From positions 2,480,001 through 2,544,000 of the forward strand of contig NZ_CP066339.1 in the NCBI RefSeq assembly GCF_016406125.1: a stretch of 64,000 nt of DNA, given 5' to 3'. Below, in pieces: positions 51,601 through 59,615 of this stretch. The position numbers and the translations under genes are program-made. Numbering within the stretch: position 1 is the first letter of the stretch; each line of letters opens with the position of its first letter. This DNA comes from Alicyclobacillus sp. SO9 (GTDB taxonomy: Bacteria; Bacillota; Bacilli; Alicyclobacillales; Alicyclobacillaceae). A model generated the notes under the pieces. The model did no database searches, was not told the origin of the DNA, and was given only the letters and a program-made list of their open reading frames with translations.

Positions 51601-52142
51601 TGATATACCATCCGGAAGACTCGGATACCGTGTTGCAGACGTTTGAATTCATCCGTCAAGCTAAACCTCCGTATCTTTGTCTGTCAGATTTTGTTCGTCC
51701 AAAGTCATCTGGCGTCATGGACTACGTTGCAATGATGGCTGTTACAGTCGGCACTGGAATCCGCTTTGAGGCGAACGCACTGAAGGATGCAGGGAAGTAT
51801 TTGGAATCCCATACGCTTCAGGCGACTGCGCTGGAGCTCGCGGAGGCTTTTGCTGAGCGATTGCACCGCGTGCTCCGCGACAGGTGGGGGTTTCCCGATG
51901 CTTCAGACATGACCATGCGTGAGAGATTCATTGCCAAATATCAGGGGATTCGTGTCTCCTTTGGCTATCCTGCTTGTCCTGACCTGGCAGACCAAAGCAA
52001 ACTGTTCCAATTGCTTCGACCTGAAGAGATTGGGGTCGAGCTGACAGACGGATATATGATGGATCCCGAAGCCAGTGTGTCAGCTTTAGTGTTTTCACAT
52101 CCTGAAGCCAGATACTTTAACGTGGATTCGAGTGATGAGTAA
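48699..52142 (+). CDS. metH: Cobalamin-dependent methionine synthase MetH
   Basis: It methylates homocysteine using 5-methyl-THF via B12. Modules in order: homocysteine-binding barrel ending in VGGCCGTTPEHI (zinc cysteines, near 287), pterin-binding barrel (PVIVGERTNVIGSRKF onward), B12 domain with GDVHDIGKNLV (lower-ligand His near 718), and the AdoMet reactivation domain (RVSFGYPACPD). The length is 1147, slightly shorter than the E. coli form. ATG 48699 follows AAAGGATT. It is under the SAM-I riboswitch and is followed by a coupled gene. Confidence 0.95.
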   Translation: MDSRLADLMKERILLFDGAMGTLIQSFDLSAEDFGGAQYEGCNEYLCLTRPELIQSIHEQYLDAGSDVIETNSFGSTPLVLAEYGLGHRAMELSRKAAELAVAAAARYSTTEWPRFVAGAMGPTTKSLSVTGGATFDELAQAYAVQAQGLIEGGVDLLVLETSQDLLNVKAASVGIQAAFEQTDKEVPVVISGTIEPMGTTLAGQTIEAFYLSVAHLKPLAVGLNCATGPEFMRDHVRALSDLAECGVSCYPNAGMPDEEGNYHETPNSFSAKLEDFANHGWLNFVGGCCGTTPEHIEKLRRSMTGKRARVPVNFGKAAVSGLEPLVLEEDNRPVIVGERTNVIGSRKFRRLIADDEFDTAAEIARAQVKAGAQVIDICVADPDRDESRDMERFMQHVTKRVKVPLMIDSTDASVAELALKYAQGKSILNSTNLEDGEARFFRFARLAMQYGTALVVGTIDETGMAVTCERKVEVAERSVRLLRQLGFAEEDIIFDPLTFPVGTGDANYLGAAEETVAAIAEIKKRFPKCSTILGVSNVSFGLPPAGREVLNAVFLYHATKAGLDYAIVNSEKLQRFASISEDERALSQRILFETSDEIVQEFTGFYREKKTERVTPVNSLPVEERLSRYVVDGSKEGLLEDLTEMLHRLKPLEIINGPLMTGMNEVGRLFNDNELIVAEVLQSAEVMKAAVAFLEPKMEHSETSNKGTVLLATVKGDVHDIGKNLVDIILSNNGFQVQNLGIKVAPEQLIEAIRTYRPNLVGLSGLLVKSAQQMVVTAEELSHADIDIPVLVGGAALTKKFTLNKIAPKYHDQVFYAKDAMDGLAIANQVIREDGRKALVEKNRQQKQEWDSASDKKSVAEPIVPGAQRISDIDRNAPVFTPPDVERHILRDYPVSELRPYLNLQMLLGKHLGVRGNVEKLLASGDDKATELLDLVNRLIDDFSKSSLRAHAVYRFFPAQSEGDRLLIYHPEDSDTVLQTFEFIRQAKPPYLCLSDFVRPKSSGVMDYVAMMAVTVGTGIRFEANALKDAGKYLESHTLQATALELAEAFAERLHRVLRDRWGFPDASDMTMRERFIAKYQGIRVSFGYPACPDLADQSKLFQLLRPEEIGVELTDGYMMDPEASVSALVFSHPEARYFNVDSSDE

Positions 52143-52164
52143 GGTTAAGGTGAGAGGAGAAGAC

Positions 52165-54054
52165 ATGACGGCTAGCAGAGCGGAGTTTAGAGAGTGGATA
52201 GCGCACAACAGAGTCGTGGGCGACGGTGCAATGGCTACCCTTTTGCATCAGATGGGAGTGCCCGTCCGTACGTGCTATGAAGAGCTTTGCATTTCAAAGC
52301 CATGGCTTGTTGAACAGGTGCACAGAGAATACGTCAGTGCTGGTGCCAATATTATTCAAACAAATACATTCAGCGGTCATGCGGCCGGTCTTGACAGGTA
52401 TCAGTTGGCGGACAGGGTGCAGGACATTAACCGGGCTGCCGTGGACATTGCAAGAAAGGCGGCAACAGGAGACGTACGAGTTTTTGGAACCATCGGATCC
52501 ATTGTCGGTCTAACGCCGGGTCTAATGACTTGGGACGCAGAGAGCAAAGCGAAACTGGGCGGCGCGTTTTCAGAGCAAATGCAAGCTCTATTGCTGGAGC
52601 AACCGGATGGTCTGCTATTGGAGACCTTTGCTGACTTGAACGAATTACTGCTGGCTGTTACAACTGCGCGTGAACTCACAAATTTACCAATAATTGCAAA
52701 TCTGTCCCCTGAGGTCGTGGGTGTGACCCGGGACGGGGTACATCTGGTTGAGGCTTTCCCCAAATTAATTGAGGCCGGCGCAGACGTCGTTGGATTGAAC
52801 TGCCGTCTGGGACCGGAAGGAATTGCACGCAGCTATGCTGAACTTTCGCTTAATGAGACTGTGGGTTATGCAGCATACCCGAATGCAGGCATGCTGCAAC
52901 GCGAAGGAAATGAAGTGAGCTATACTGCCAATCCGGATTATTTCTCCAATTTTGCACATGACATGTACCAATTAGGTGTGGGACTCGTGGGTGGATGCTG
53001 TGGTACGACTCCTCAGCACATTCGTGCCATTGCGGCTGTGAGGGATGGAACAGTACCGAGATCGACATCGGGCATAGCTGGGAAACCTCGCCCAATCATG
53101 CACCGGGAGGTTGAAGGACGACACGAGGCGGCCAGACCTGAATCCCTGCCGAATACGTCAAGCTTGGTAAAGACAACTGGCGGTGGCACAACGGTCATCG
53201 TGGAACTCGATCCGCCGCGGACACTGAACACGGATAAATTCTTGACCGGCGCGAAGGCACTCACTGCAGCGGGAGCAGATTTTATTACACTTGCAGATAA
53301 CTCCCTCGGACATGTACGGGTTAGCAATATGGCCTTGGCAAGTCAGTTGAAGCAACTGGGGATGAATCCGTTGGTCCATATTGCCTGCCGTGATCGGAAT
53401 CTCATTGGACAGCAGTCTCACTTGATGGGACTTCACGTCCTTGGGATTCATCAAATTCTTTTGGTAACGGGGGATCCGTCCAGGTTTGGTGATTTGCCCG
53501 GTGCAAGCAGTGTCTATGATACTTCCTCCATGGAATTAACGGCGATGGTCAAGAGATTAAACGAAGGGATTGCGTTTTCCGGGCAACACCTGAAGCACGC
53601 GTCCAAGTTCGAAGTTGGTACGTCATTTAATCCGCATGTCAAAAACGTCGATCGAGCGTATGAACGTTTACAAAAGAAAGTGGCAGCGGGTGCTGATTAT
53701 GTTTTAACACAACCCATTTTTGATGCTCGTCGATTTGAAGAGATAGCTCGTCGAACGAAAGACCTGGGGGTGCCTGTCTTCGTAGGAATTATGCCGTTGG
53801 TGAGTTCGCGCAACGCGTACTTCTTGCACAATGAAGTGCCCGGAATAGACGTGTCTGATGAGATTTTGCATCAAATGGGAGAAGTAGATTCTGAAGCGGG
53901 AGAAAAAGTCGGCCTTCGGATTGCGAAGCATCTCATAGACGAAGCGTTGAAGCACTTTTCTTCCATTTATTTAATTACCCCATTTCTTCGTTATCACCTC
54001 ACGGTTGAACTCGTTGAGTATATTCGTTCCAGTAAGAACCAGCTGGTGAAGTAA
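52165..54054 (+). CDS. Bifunctional homocysteine S-methyltransferase / methylene-THF reductase (YitJ type)
   Basis: Residues 1-300 form a homocysteine methyltransferase barrel (VVGDGAMATLLHQMG, LNCRLGP, VGGCCGTTPQHI near 275); residues about 335-629 form a MetF-like methylenetetrahydrofolate reductase (VIVELDPPR, FITLADNS, ILLVTGDPSR). The fusion makes 5-methyl-THF for MetH and may deliver methyl groups itself, as with B. subtilis YitJ. ATG 52165 is preferred with AGAGGAGAAG before it; GTG 52132, which overlaps the end of metH, is an in-frame alternative. Co-transcribed with metH. Confidence 0.92.
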   Translation: MTASRAEFREWIAHNRVVGDGAMATLLHQMGVPVRTCYEELCISKPWLVEQVHREYVSAGANIIQTNTFSGHAAGLDRYQLADRVQDINRAAVDIARKAATGDVRVFGTIGSIVGLTPGLMTWDAESKAKLGGAFSEQMQALLLEQPDGLLLETFADLNELLLAVTTARELTNLPIIANLSPEVVGVTRDGVHLVEAFPKLIEAGADVVGLNCRLGPEGIARSYAELSLNETVGYAAYPNAGMLQREGNEVSYTANPDYFSNFAHDMYQLGVGLVGGCCGTTPQHIRAIAAVRDGTVPRSTSGIAGKPRPIMHREVEGRHEAARPESLPNTSSLVKTTGGGTTVIVELDPPRTLNTDKFLTGAKALTAAGADFITLADNSLGHVRVSNMALASQLKQLGMNPLVHIACRDRNLIGQQSHLMGLHVLGIHQILLVTGDPSRFGDLPGASSVYDTSSMELTAMVKRLNEGIAFSGQHLKHASKFEVGTSFNPHVKNVDRAYERLQKKVAAGADYVLTQPIFDARRFEEIARRTKDLGVPVFVGIMPLVSSRNAYFLHNEVPGIDVSDEILHQMGEVDSEAGEKVGLRIAKHLIDEALKHFSSIYLITPFLRYHLTVELVEYIRSSKNQLVK

Positions 54055-54060
54055 AAATGC

Positions 54061-54110
54061 TCAGGACTCGGACTGTGGCACAACAACATCGGACTGTGGC
54101 ACAACAACAG
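54061..54110. repeat. Two copies of a 21-bp unit
   Basis: CGGACTGTGGCACAACAACA followed by T or G is present twice in direct tandem just after the YitJ-type gene; 21 bp is two helical turns. Confidence 0.85.
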
Positions 54111-54167
54111 CATCGCTGAGTTCGCAAAGTTCCTGTGTTCCTGTCGCGTGCGGAGTAAATAGGGAGG

Positions 54168-54280
54168 GTCGAATGAGAGTCGAATTGAGGAGAGTCGAAT
54201 GAGAGTTGAATGAGAGTTGAATGAGAGTTGAATGAGAGTTGAATGAGAGTTGAATGAGAGTTGAATGAGAGTTGAAGATA
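54168..54280. repeat. Tandem repeat, about nine copies of an 11-bp unit
   Basis: GTTGAATGAGA repeats perfectly six times from 54205, preceded by diverged copies with GTCGAATGAGA. Non-coding. Same period as the repeats at 34711 and 36367 but a different sequence. Confidence 0.93.
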
Positions 54281-54576
54281 AACGGGCACCTCCCGTTTAT
54301 CCACCTTCTAAGGTAAACAGTGCAACGGCGCAAAACAGAGAGATGAAGAGAGAGGAAACGCAACGCAGTACAACGTGCTGGTGACCAATTATTTTCTGGT
54401 CAAAGAGTTTATACAATCTATCGGATTTGACCGACCGGTGGTCACAAATTGGCCGCAAATTGCCCGTTTTTCGGGTTGGAATGTGGCAGAATGGTGTCGG
54501 AGGACGGATTGCGGGGTCAGTTTATAATATAGCGATCCGTCAGGTGCTTATATGGGCAGCGGCTTCCCCCCGATAA

Positions 54577-54720
54577 AAAATAAGCTCGTGAAAAGAGCTT
54601 AATTGCCAAAATCACGTCTAAACAGGGGGCTGAACAGCAAATAAGCTCGTTTCAAGTGTTTATTTCCACCTCGGAGCTCTCCTTGCAGCGAATAAGCGCG
54701 CCTGGGATCCTTATTTTCGC
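54577..54720. repeat. Second cluster of AATAAGC hairpin repeats
   Basis: Three inverted pairs: TAAGCTC with GAGCTTA (54580-54601), AAATAAGC with GTTTATTT (about 54639-54665), and CAGCGAATAAG with CTTATTTTCGCTG (about 54687-54722). The core is shared with the cluster at 34811-34970. Confidence 0.82.
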
Positions 54721-54722
54721 TG

Positions 54723-54980
54723 AGTCGTCGCCGCAGTCTGGCTGAGTCTGGCTGAGTCTGGCTGAGTCTGGCTGAGTCTGGCTGAGTCTGGCTGAGTCTG
54801 GCTGAGTCTGGCTGAGTCTGGCTGAGTCTGGCTGAGTCTGGCTGAGTCTGGCTGAGTCGTCGCCGCAGTCTGTCCGAGTCTGTCCGAGTCTGTCCGAGTC
54901 TGTCCGAGTCTGTCCGAGTCTGTCCGGGTCTGTCCGGGTCTGTCCGGGTCTGTCCGGGTCTGTCCGGGTCGTCGCCGCAG
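54723..54980. repeat. Two 10-bp tandem repeat blocks bounded by three copies of a 13-bp spacer
   Basis: GTCGTCGCCGCAG occurs three times (about 54724, 54856, 54968). Between copies 1 and 2, GCTGAGTCTG repeats about 12 times (54741-54858). Between copies 2 and 3, TGTCCGAGTC repeats five times and then TGTCCGGGTC five times (54871-54970), a clean A-to-G switch halfway. The unit is not a multiple of three, so the Gln/Asp/Ser/Arg-rich frames through it are artefacts. Confidence 0.95.
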
Positions 54981-55034
54981 CCTGGTTGTCCTTGTCCTTG
55001 CCCATGGCTCTTGTCTCTCTCATGCCTTGCCTTG

Positions 55035-55808
55035 TCAGATGAGGCCAAGGTGTTTGAAAGCGTACAGTACCCCGTCTTCGTCCACGGGTCTTGTCGTCAT
55101 TTTGGCGTGTTGCTTCACTTCTGGCGAAGCATTGCCCATGGCGACGGACATTCCGAGGGTCTGGAACATACCGATATCATTGCCGCCGTCTCCGATATGA
55201 AGCGCGTGCTCTGGCTGGCAGCCGACGTGTTCGAGAAGACGCAGGGCGCCCACTGACTTGTTGCTTCCGCCTTTTTGCAAATCAACGCCTTCTTCATCCC
55301 ACCGGTACAGATAACACTCAGGAAATGTAGATTTTGTGATTGTATCGTAAGCTGGGGGCATCATGACATTTGCTTGATAAATCGGCTCTGTGTTGACAGA
55401 ATCCACATCTGTCAAGCGGATTGCAGGAAAGTCGTACCTGCGCAGCAGTGGTTCGTAGCGATGAGGTACGGGCTTGGCACTGACGGCCTCTGTCTCAGTG
55501 TGAAATATGAGCGGGAGTTCATGTCCGCTGCCAAACTCGATCATCCTGTCGATGACGTCGGGGGCAATCGGGTGGGACTCAATGACAGTACCGTTGGCCT
55601 GTGTTAATCCGCCGTTGAAGTATACAGCGTAATGCAGGTTCAACTGTGACTGAACCGGTTTCGCGTGCAACACGGACCGGCCTGTGCACAGAGCTAAGGT
55701 GTACCCTTTCTTCTGAAGCTGTTCAACAGCTTCCAGCGCGCTTGGTACAATTTCGTTGTTGTAAAACAAAGTTCCATCTATATCTAAGAAAATAACTTCG
55801 ATATGCAA
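55035..55808 (-). CDS. Cof-type HAD hydrolase
   Basis: A haloacid dehalogenase-superfamily phosphatase of the Cof/YidA group with a C2 cap: FLDIDGTLFYNNEIV (nucleophile Asp near 9), LCTGR, KGGSNKSVGALRLLEH and IGDGGNDIGMFQTLG. It probably dephosphorylates a sugar phosphate or nucleotide. TTG 55808 is preferred because GGGTGAAC lies just upstream; the frame is open 30 more codons. It is divergent from glyS. Confidence 0.88.
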   Translation of the reverse strand: MHIEVIFLDIDGTLFYNNEIVPSALEAVEQLQKKGYTLALCTGRSVLHAKPVQSQLNLHYAVYFNGGLTQANGTVIESHPIAPDVIDRMIEFGSGHELPLIFHTETEAVSAKPVPHRYEPLLRRYDFPAIRLTDVDSVNTEPIYQANVMMPPAYDTITKSTFPECYLYRWDEEGVDLQKGGSNKSVGALRLLEHVGCQPEHALHIGDGGNDIGMFQTLGMSVAMGNASPEVKQHAKMTTRPVDEDGVLYAFKHLGLI

Positions 55809-55964
55809 GCGGTGTTCACCCAACCTTTCGTCTATACCGTTACACATTATACACAAGCTGCGTGCTTCGTGCGTGTCAGACAGGGCGTTCATTTGCATTG
55901 CGAGACGCGCTGAAGTACAGTATCATTGGCCTATTATGGAAAGTTCAAAATCGGGGGATGTTCA

Positions 55965-57353
55965 ATGGCAGCAGCAGTACCAGCAACAATGGAACAACTT
56001 GTATCTTTGGCAAAGCATCGGGGGTTTATCTTCCCGGGATCGGATATTTACGGCGGATTGGCTAACACATGGGACTACGGACCACTGGGAGCAGAAGTAA
56101 AAAACAATATCAAGCGTGCTTGGTGGAAAGCATTCATCCAGCAATCTCCATACAATGTGGGGCTTGATTCTGCAATCTTAATGAATCGCGAGGTCTGGGT
56201 TGCTTCCGGTCACGTAGGCAACTTTAATGACCCGATGATTGACTGCAAGGCTTGCAAAGCACGCCACCGAGCAGATAAGTTGATTGAGTCGGCGCTTGAA
56301 GCACAGGGCGAAGAGCGCCTGGTGGATGGATTGCCGTTTGCGGAAATGGAACAAATGATACAGGACTACAACATTCACTGTCCGGACTGTGGCGCCCAGG
56401 ACTTCACATCTATCCGGCAGTTTAACATGATGTTTAAGACCCATCAGGGCGTCACGGACGATGCCGTCAATGAGATTTATCTTCGTCCTGAGACAGCTCA
56501 AGGCATCTTTGTGAACTTCAAGCACGTGATGAGAACCATGCGCAAAAAGCTTCCTTTTGGTATTGCTCAGATTGGAAAGAGTTTCCGCAATGAAATCACA
56601 CCCGGCAATTTTATCTTTCGAACGCGGGAATTCGAACAAATGGAAATGGAGTTTTTCTGTGCGCCGGGCTCTGATATGGAGTGGTTCGAGTATTGGCGGA
56701 AGGCGTTTTATGAATGGCTGATTCGCATTGGTATAAAGGAAGAGAATCTGCGCCTTCGCGATCACGAACAGGAACAGCTGTCTCACTACAGCAAAGCTAC
56801 CACTGACGTAGAATATCACTACGCTTTCGGCTGGGGCGAACTGCTGGGTGTGGCCAATCGTACAGACTACGACCTGCGGCAGCATATGGAACATTCCAAT
56901 GAAGATTTTTTGGTTACGGAAGAAGGAAAGGAACCGTTTATTCCTTATTGCATTGAGCCCTCCGTTGGCGTGGATCGACTGTTCCTAACAGTTTTTGCTG
57001 ATGCCTATGAAGAACAAGCGCTGGACAATGGAGAAACGCGGACTGTGCTTCATTTTCATCCGTCACTCGCTCCCTATAAAGCAGCAGTGTTTCCGCTCTC
57101 AAAGAAGCTGTCTGAGGGAGCTCAGTCCATTTACGCAGAGCTCGCTAAGGAGTTTCGTGTGGATTATGACGAATCTGGAAGTATAGGAAAAAGATATCGT
57201 CGCCACGATGAGGTTGGCACACCGTATTGCATCACGTATGACTTTCAATCAGAAGAAGATAAAAGTGTCACAATCCGAGACAGAGATACGATGCAGCAAG
57301 ACAGGGTTCCTGTGTCCGAATTGACTGCATGGCTGCGTGAGCGCACTCTGTAG
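55965..57353 (+). CDS. glyS: Glycyl-tRNA synthetase, homodimeric type
   Basis: It charges tRNA-Gly. The sequence fits the alpha-2 class II form (462 residues): [50 protein letters not shown] (motif 2 region), [22 protein letters not shown] and a C-terminal anticodon-binding domain ([13 protein letters not shown]). ATG 55965 follows GGGGGATG. No T-box leader is seen in the short upstream region. Confidence 0.96.
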   Translation: MAAAVPATMEQLVSLAKHRGFIFPGSDIYGGLANTWDYGPLGAEVKNNIKRAWWKAFIQQSPYNVGLDSAILMNREVWVASGHVGNFNDPMIDCKACKARHRADKLIESALEAQGEERLVDGLPFAEMEQMIQDYNIHCPDCGAQDFTSIRQFNMMFKTHQGVTDDAVNEIYLRPETAQGIFVNFKHVMRTMRKKLPFGIAQIGKSFRNEITPGNFIFRTREFEQMEMEFFCAPGSDMEWFEYWRKAFYEWLIRIGIKEENLRLRDHEQEQLSHYSKATTDVEYHYAFGWGELLGVANRTDYDLRQHMEHSNEDFLVTEEGKEPFIPYCIEPSVGVDRLFLTVFADAYEEQALDNGETRTVLHFHPSLAPYKAAVFPLSKKLSEGAQSIYAELAKEFRVDYDESGSIGKRYRRHDEVGTPYCITYDFQSEEDKSVTIRDRDTMQQDRVPVSELTAWLRERTL

Positions 57354-57463
57354 TTCAGTCCGCCGTCCCGCGTCACAATAGAGTTTTCTCTGTAGACATG
57401 CGGGGATGGAGGGATGCATAAGGCGACGGCTCCCTGGGGACAACAGGGATGGGGGTGGTTGGT

Positions 57464-57646
57464 ATGACAAATCAGCATACGGAAAATCACAACGAAAATT
57501 TGACGTTTTTAGGTGCGTTGTCTGAAAACGACAAGTATGAGGCTGTGGTCAACCGGCGCAGCATCGACGACCCAGTGTTGCCGGCTGTCCCGTGGAGACA
57601 GTTCCATCGGGCGAATGTCCCGCACCTGGCTCGCCGTTCCAATTGA
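57464..57646 (+). CDS. Small polar protein, 60 residues
   Basis: ATG 57464 follows GATGGGGGTGG. The protein is hydrophilic, Asn/Glu/His-rich at the start (TNQHTENHNENLTF) and Arg-rich at the end, without membrane or known domain. It is followed 24 bases later by a good terminator, which supports transcription. Its function is unknown. Confidence 0.5.
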   Translation: MTNQHTENHNENLTFLGALSENDKYEAVVNRRSIDDPVLPAVPWRQFHRANVPHLARRSN

Positions 57647-57669
57647 TTTGTACAGCACCACATTCCCGC

Positions 57670-57703
57670 AGAACAGAGGGTGGTTTGCCCTCTGTTCTTT
57701 ATT
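57670..57703 (+). terminator. Terminator after glyS and the 60-residue gene
   Basis: An 11-bp perfect stem (AGAACAGAGGG and complement, seven-base loop) followed by TTATT. The T run is short but the stem is strong. Confidence 0.75.
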
Positions 57704-57800
57704 GCTGCTTGCCCTTGTATAGTCTCAAAAAGTATGAAATAGATAGACTAGTCCCGGCCGCTTTCAAACGCTGCAAAAGATTTCCGGTCTGTCTCGGGTG

Positions 57801-58167
57801 TTAATCCGCTCGACATAGTGGCGGGTTCGGGACTGTCCAAGACGTATCCGGCTGGTCGAGTGCCTTCATATCTTGGCGAATCGCAGTATGAGAGACTTCC
57901 AACCAGCTTGCCGTTTGTGAGAGTTCCCGGTTATATTCAGAAGAGTGCACCAGGGCATAGTCCAGGACCGGCGAGTAAGGCATGGGCGGTGTTGCAGTGA
58001 GGCCCACATATGTGATGGGCGGGAACATCGCCAACAAGCACCAGATTTTTGTAATCGTCCGTTTTGAAAACGTTGTGAATTTCATCTGACCGGGCCTCGA
58101 TTTTCGGATTCTGCAAAACAAAAGCCTTAAGAACACACTGATGCGTGTAATGTGTCCATTTATACAA
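57801..58167 (-). pseudogene. Possible frameshifted gene with HTH-like end
   Basis: Two overlapping minus-strand frames each look partly real: one (58167 down to 57937) with HNVFKTDDYKNLVLVGDV and HICGPHCNTAHAL, the other carrying on to 57801 with SSEYNRELSQTASWLEVSH, which reads like a helix-turn-helix. Joining them needs a shift near 57965-57985. Neither has a ribosome binding site. It may be the remains of a regulator; no family recognised. Confidence 0.3.
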
Positions 58168-58199
58168 ATTTTATGTATTCGAGAAAGGAATTTTTTCCG

Positions 58200-59378
58200 G
58201 TGCGGCAAAATTCATTTTTCGTCCTAAGCGTTCTTCTTCTTGCAGCGGTGGTTTCCATGCTGCCAAATGCAGTGCTGTTTCCGGCTGCTCATGACATTGC
58301 TGTCCACTTACACGTGCCTGTCTCATTTGTGGGGTTGATGGTAACAAGCTATTCCATCGCTTACGTGGCAGCTACGCCGGTGTTTGGAATTCTCTCAGAC
58401 TACGCAGGGCGAAAAAGTGTACTGCTGGTGGGGCTGGTGTTGTTTGGCTTAGGCGGTATCGTTCCACTGGTAGTCCAGCAGGGAGTGATGATTCTAGCCG
58501 GCCGTGTTGTCATGGGTATCGGGTCTGCGGGAGTGTTGCCCATGGTGGACAGTACCATTGGTGACATGTATGAGGCTGGCGCAAATCGGCGTAAGGCACT
58601 GGCAGCCTTTGGCGGGGCAATTGCTGTCGCTGAAGCCGTGCTGCCTTTTCTCAGCGGTCTGTGTGACAGCATTAGCTGGCGCGGCGTATTCATGCTTTAT
58701 ACAAGTGCATTTGTCAGTGCTCTGCTGGTGACTTGGATTGTCTGGCCCAAGAAACTGGATGAACCAGACAGCTACAGTCCTCATGGCTACTTGCGAGCGC
58801 TTAAACTCACCTCCACGATGCCGGCGCTGTTTGGCGCGTTATTGTGCACCGTATTGTTCGGTGTCGTCTACTTTGGCGTGTCGTCGCTGCTGCCGTTGTC
58901 CGTTGACAATGGCAACAATGGATTGCTAAACGGCTTTTTGTTCCTACCTTTGGGTATAAGCTGGGTTGCCAGCAGCGCTTGGTTCGTGAAGCGACCTCAT
59001 ATCGTGAAGGTTCATCGGGCCATTCTCCTCGGGTCTCTGATTTTGGCCGTGGGAACCATTCTACTAGGGCTGACGCATAAGGTTCTGTTTTTGCTGGCTA
59101 TTTCTCTTGTCTGGGGGCTTGGCTCGGGTATCCTCACAACCCTTTACAGTTGGGTGGTAGGGGATGAGACACCAGCGCGGGTGAGAGGAGCTGTCAACGC
59201 ATTGTACAACGCCGCCTATGTGCTTGGGTTTGCCATTGGAGCGCCGCTGTTCCTTTATCTGAAAGAAGTTTGGAGTTACCAATGGTCGGCAACAACTGCG
59301 GGAGGAGTAATGATTGTATCAGGCGTTTTAGGCTATATACTGATTCGAATTGGTCAACATGCTAGTCCTGCCTTGTAG
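58200..59378 (+). CDS. Major facilitator superfamily transporter
   Basis: A 12-helix MFS transporter of 392 residues. The loop 2-3 signature is clear: FGILSDYAGRKSVLLVG; helix 4 has GRVVMGIGSAGVLPMVDSTIGD, as in drug:H+ antiporters of the DHA1/Bcr-CflA type. The substrate cannot be told. GTG 58200 follows AGAAAGGAA; the frame is open 16 codons upstream without a site. It is a single gene with no regulator intact beside it. Confidence 0.88.
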   Translation: MRQNSFFVLSVLLLAAVVSMLPNAVLFPAAHDIAVHLHVPVSFVGLMVTSYSIAYVAATPVFGILSDYAGRKSVLLVGLVLFGLGGIVPLVVQQGVMILAGRVVMGIGSAGVLPMVDSTIGDMYEAGANRRKALAAFGGAIAVAEAVLPFLSGLCDSISWRGVFMLYTSAFVSALLVTWIVWPKKLDEPDSYSPHGYLRALKLTSTMPALFGALLCTVLFGVVYFGVSSLLPLSVDNGNNGLLNGFLFLPLGISWVASSAWFVKRPHIVKVHRAILLGSLILAVGTILLGLTHKVLFLLAISLVWGLGSGILTTLYSWVVGDETPARVRGAVNALYNAAYVLGFAIGAPLFLYLKEVWSYQWSATTAGGVMIVSGVLGYILIRIGQHASPAL

Positions 59379-59465
59379 TCAAAAATGGCGAATGATAAGG
59401 TTACCTGGACTATTGCGGAGGCTTCAAAAGAATGTTTCGAAATAGTTGTAATAACACTGAATATA

Positions 59466-59495
59466 TTGCAAATATACCAGTAAGAACCGTATAAT
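59466..59495 (+). promoter_or_regulatory. Sigma-A promoter of acsA
   Basis: TTGCAA (59466-59471), 18 bases, TATAAT (59490-59495), about 120 bases ahead of the acetyl-CoA synthetase start. Confidence 0.65.
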
Positions 59496-59520
59496 TGCTA
59501 TAGTACATCGATTTGCTGGC

Positions 59521-59534
59521 TGAAAACGCTTCCT
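59521..59534. promoter_or_regulatory. Possible CcpA cre site
   Basis: TGAAAACGCTTCCT matches the cre consensus TGWAANCGNTNWCA at 12 of 14 positions and lies just downstream of the predicted transcription start, where it would block elongation. B. subtilis acsA is known to be under carbon catabolite control. Confidence 0.5.
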
Positions 59535-59615
59535 GCTCTATTTATAATGAATTGTTTCTATGTGCGAATTGAAGCACGGGGGCCGCGGCCATAATTAACG
59601 GAGGGAGTTGTTTAA

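Noticed and set aside
54599-55048. 149-codon minus-strand frame rich in Gln-Thr-Asp-Ser-Arg repeats
   Set aside because: It is produced by the 10-bp tandem repeats, which are open in several frames; no start site or conserved domain.
55926-55964. Upstream extension of glycyl-tRNA synthetase by 13 codons
   Set aside because: The GGGGGATG ribosome binding site fits ATG 55965 and the family N-terminus begins there.
55809-55964. T-box leader before glyS
   Set aside because: The 156-base gap to the divergent gene is too short and no AGGGTGGNACCGCG-type T-box sequence is present.
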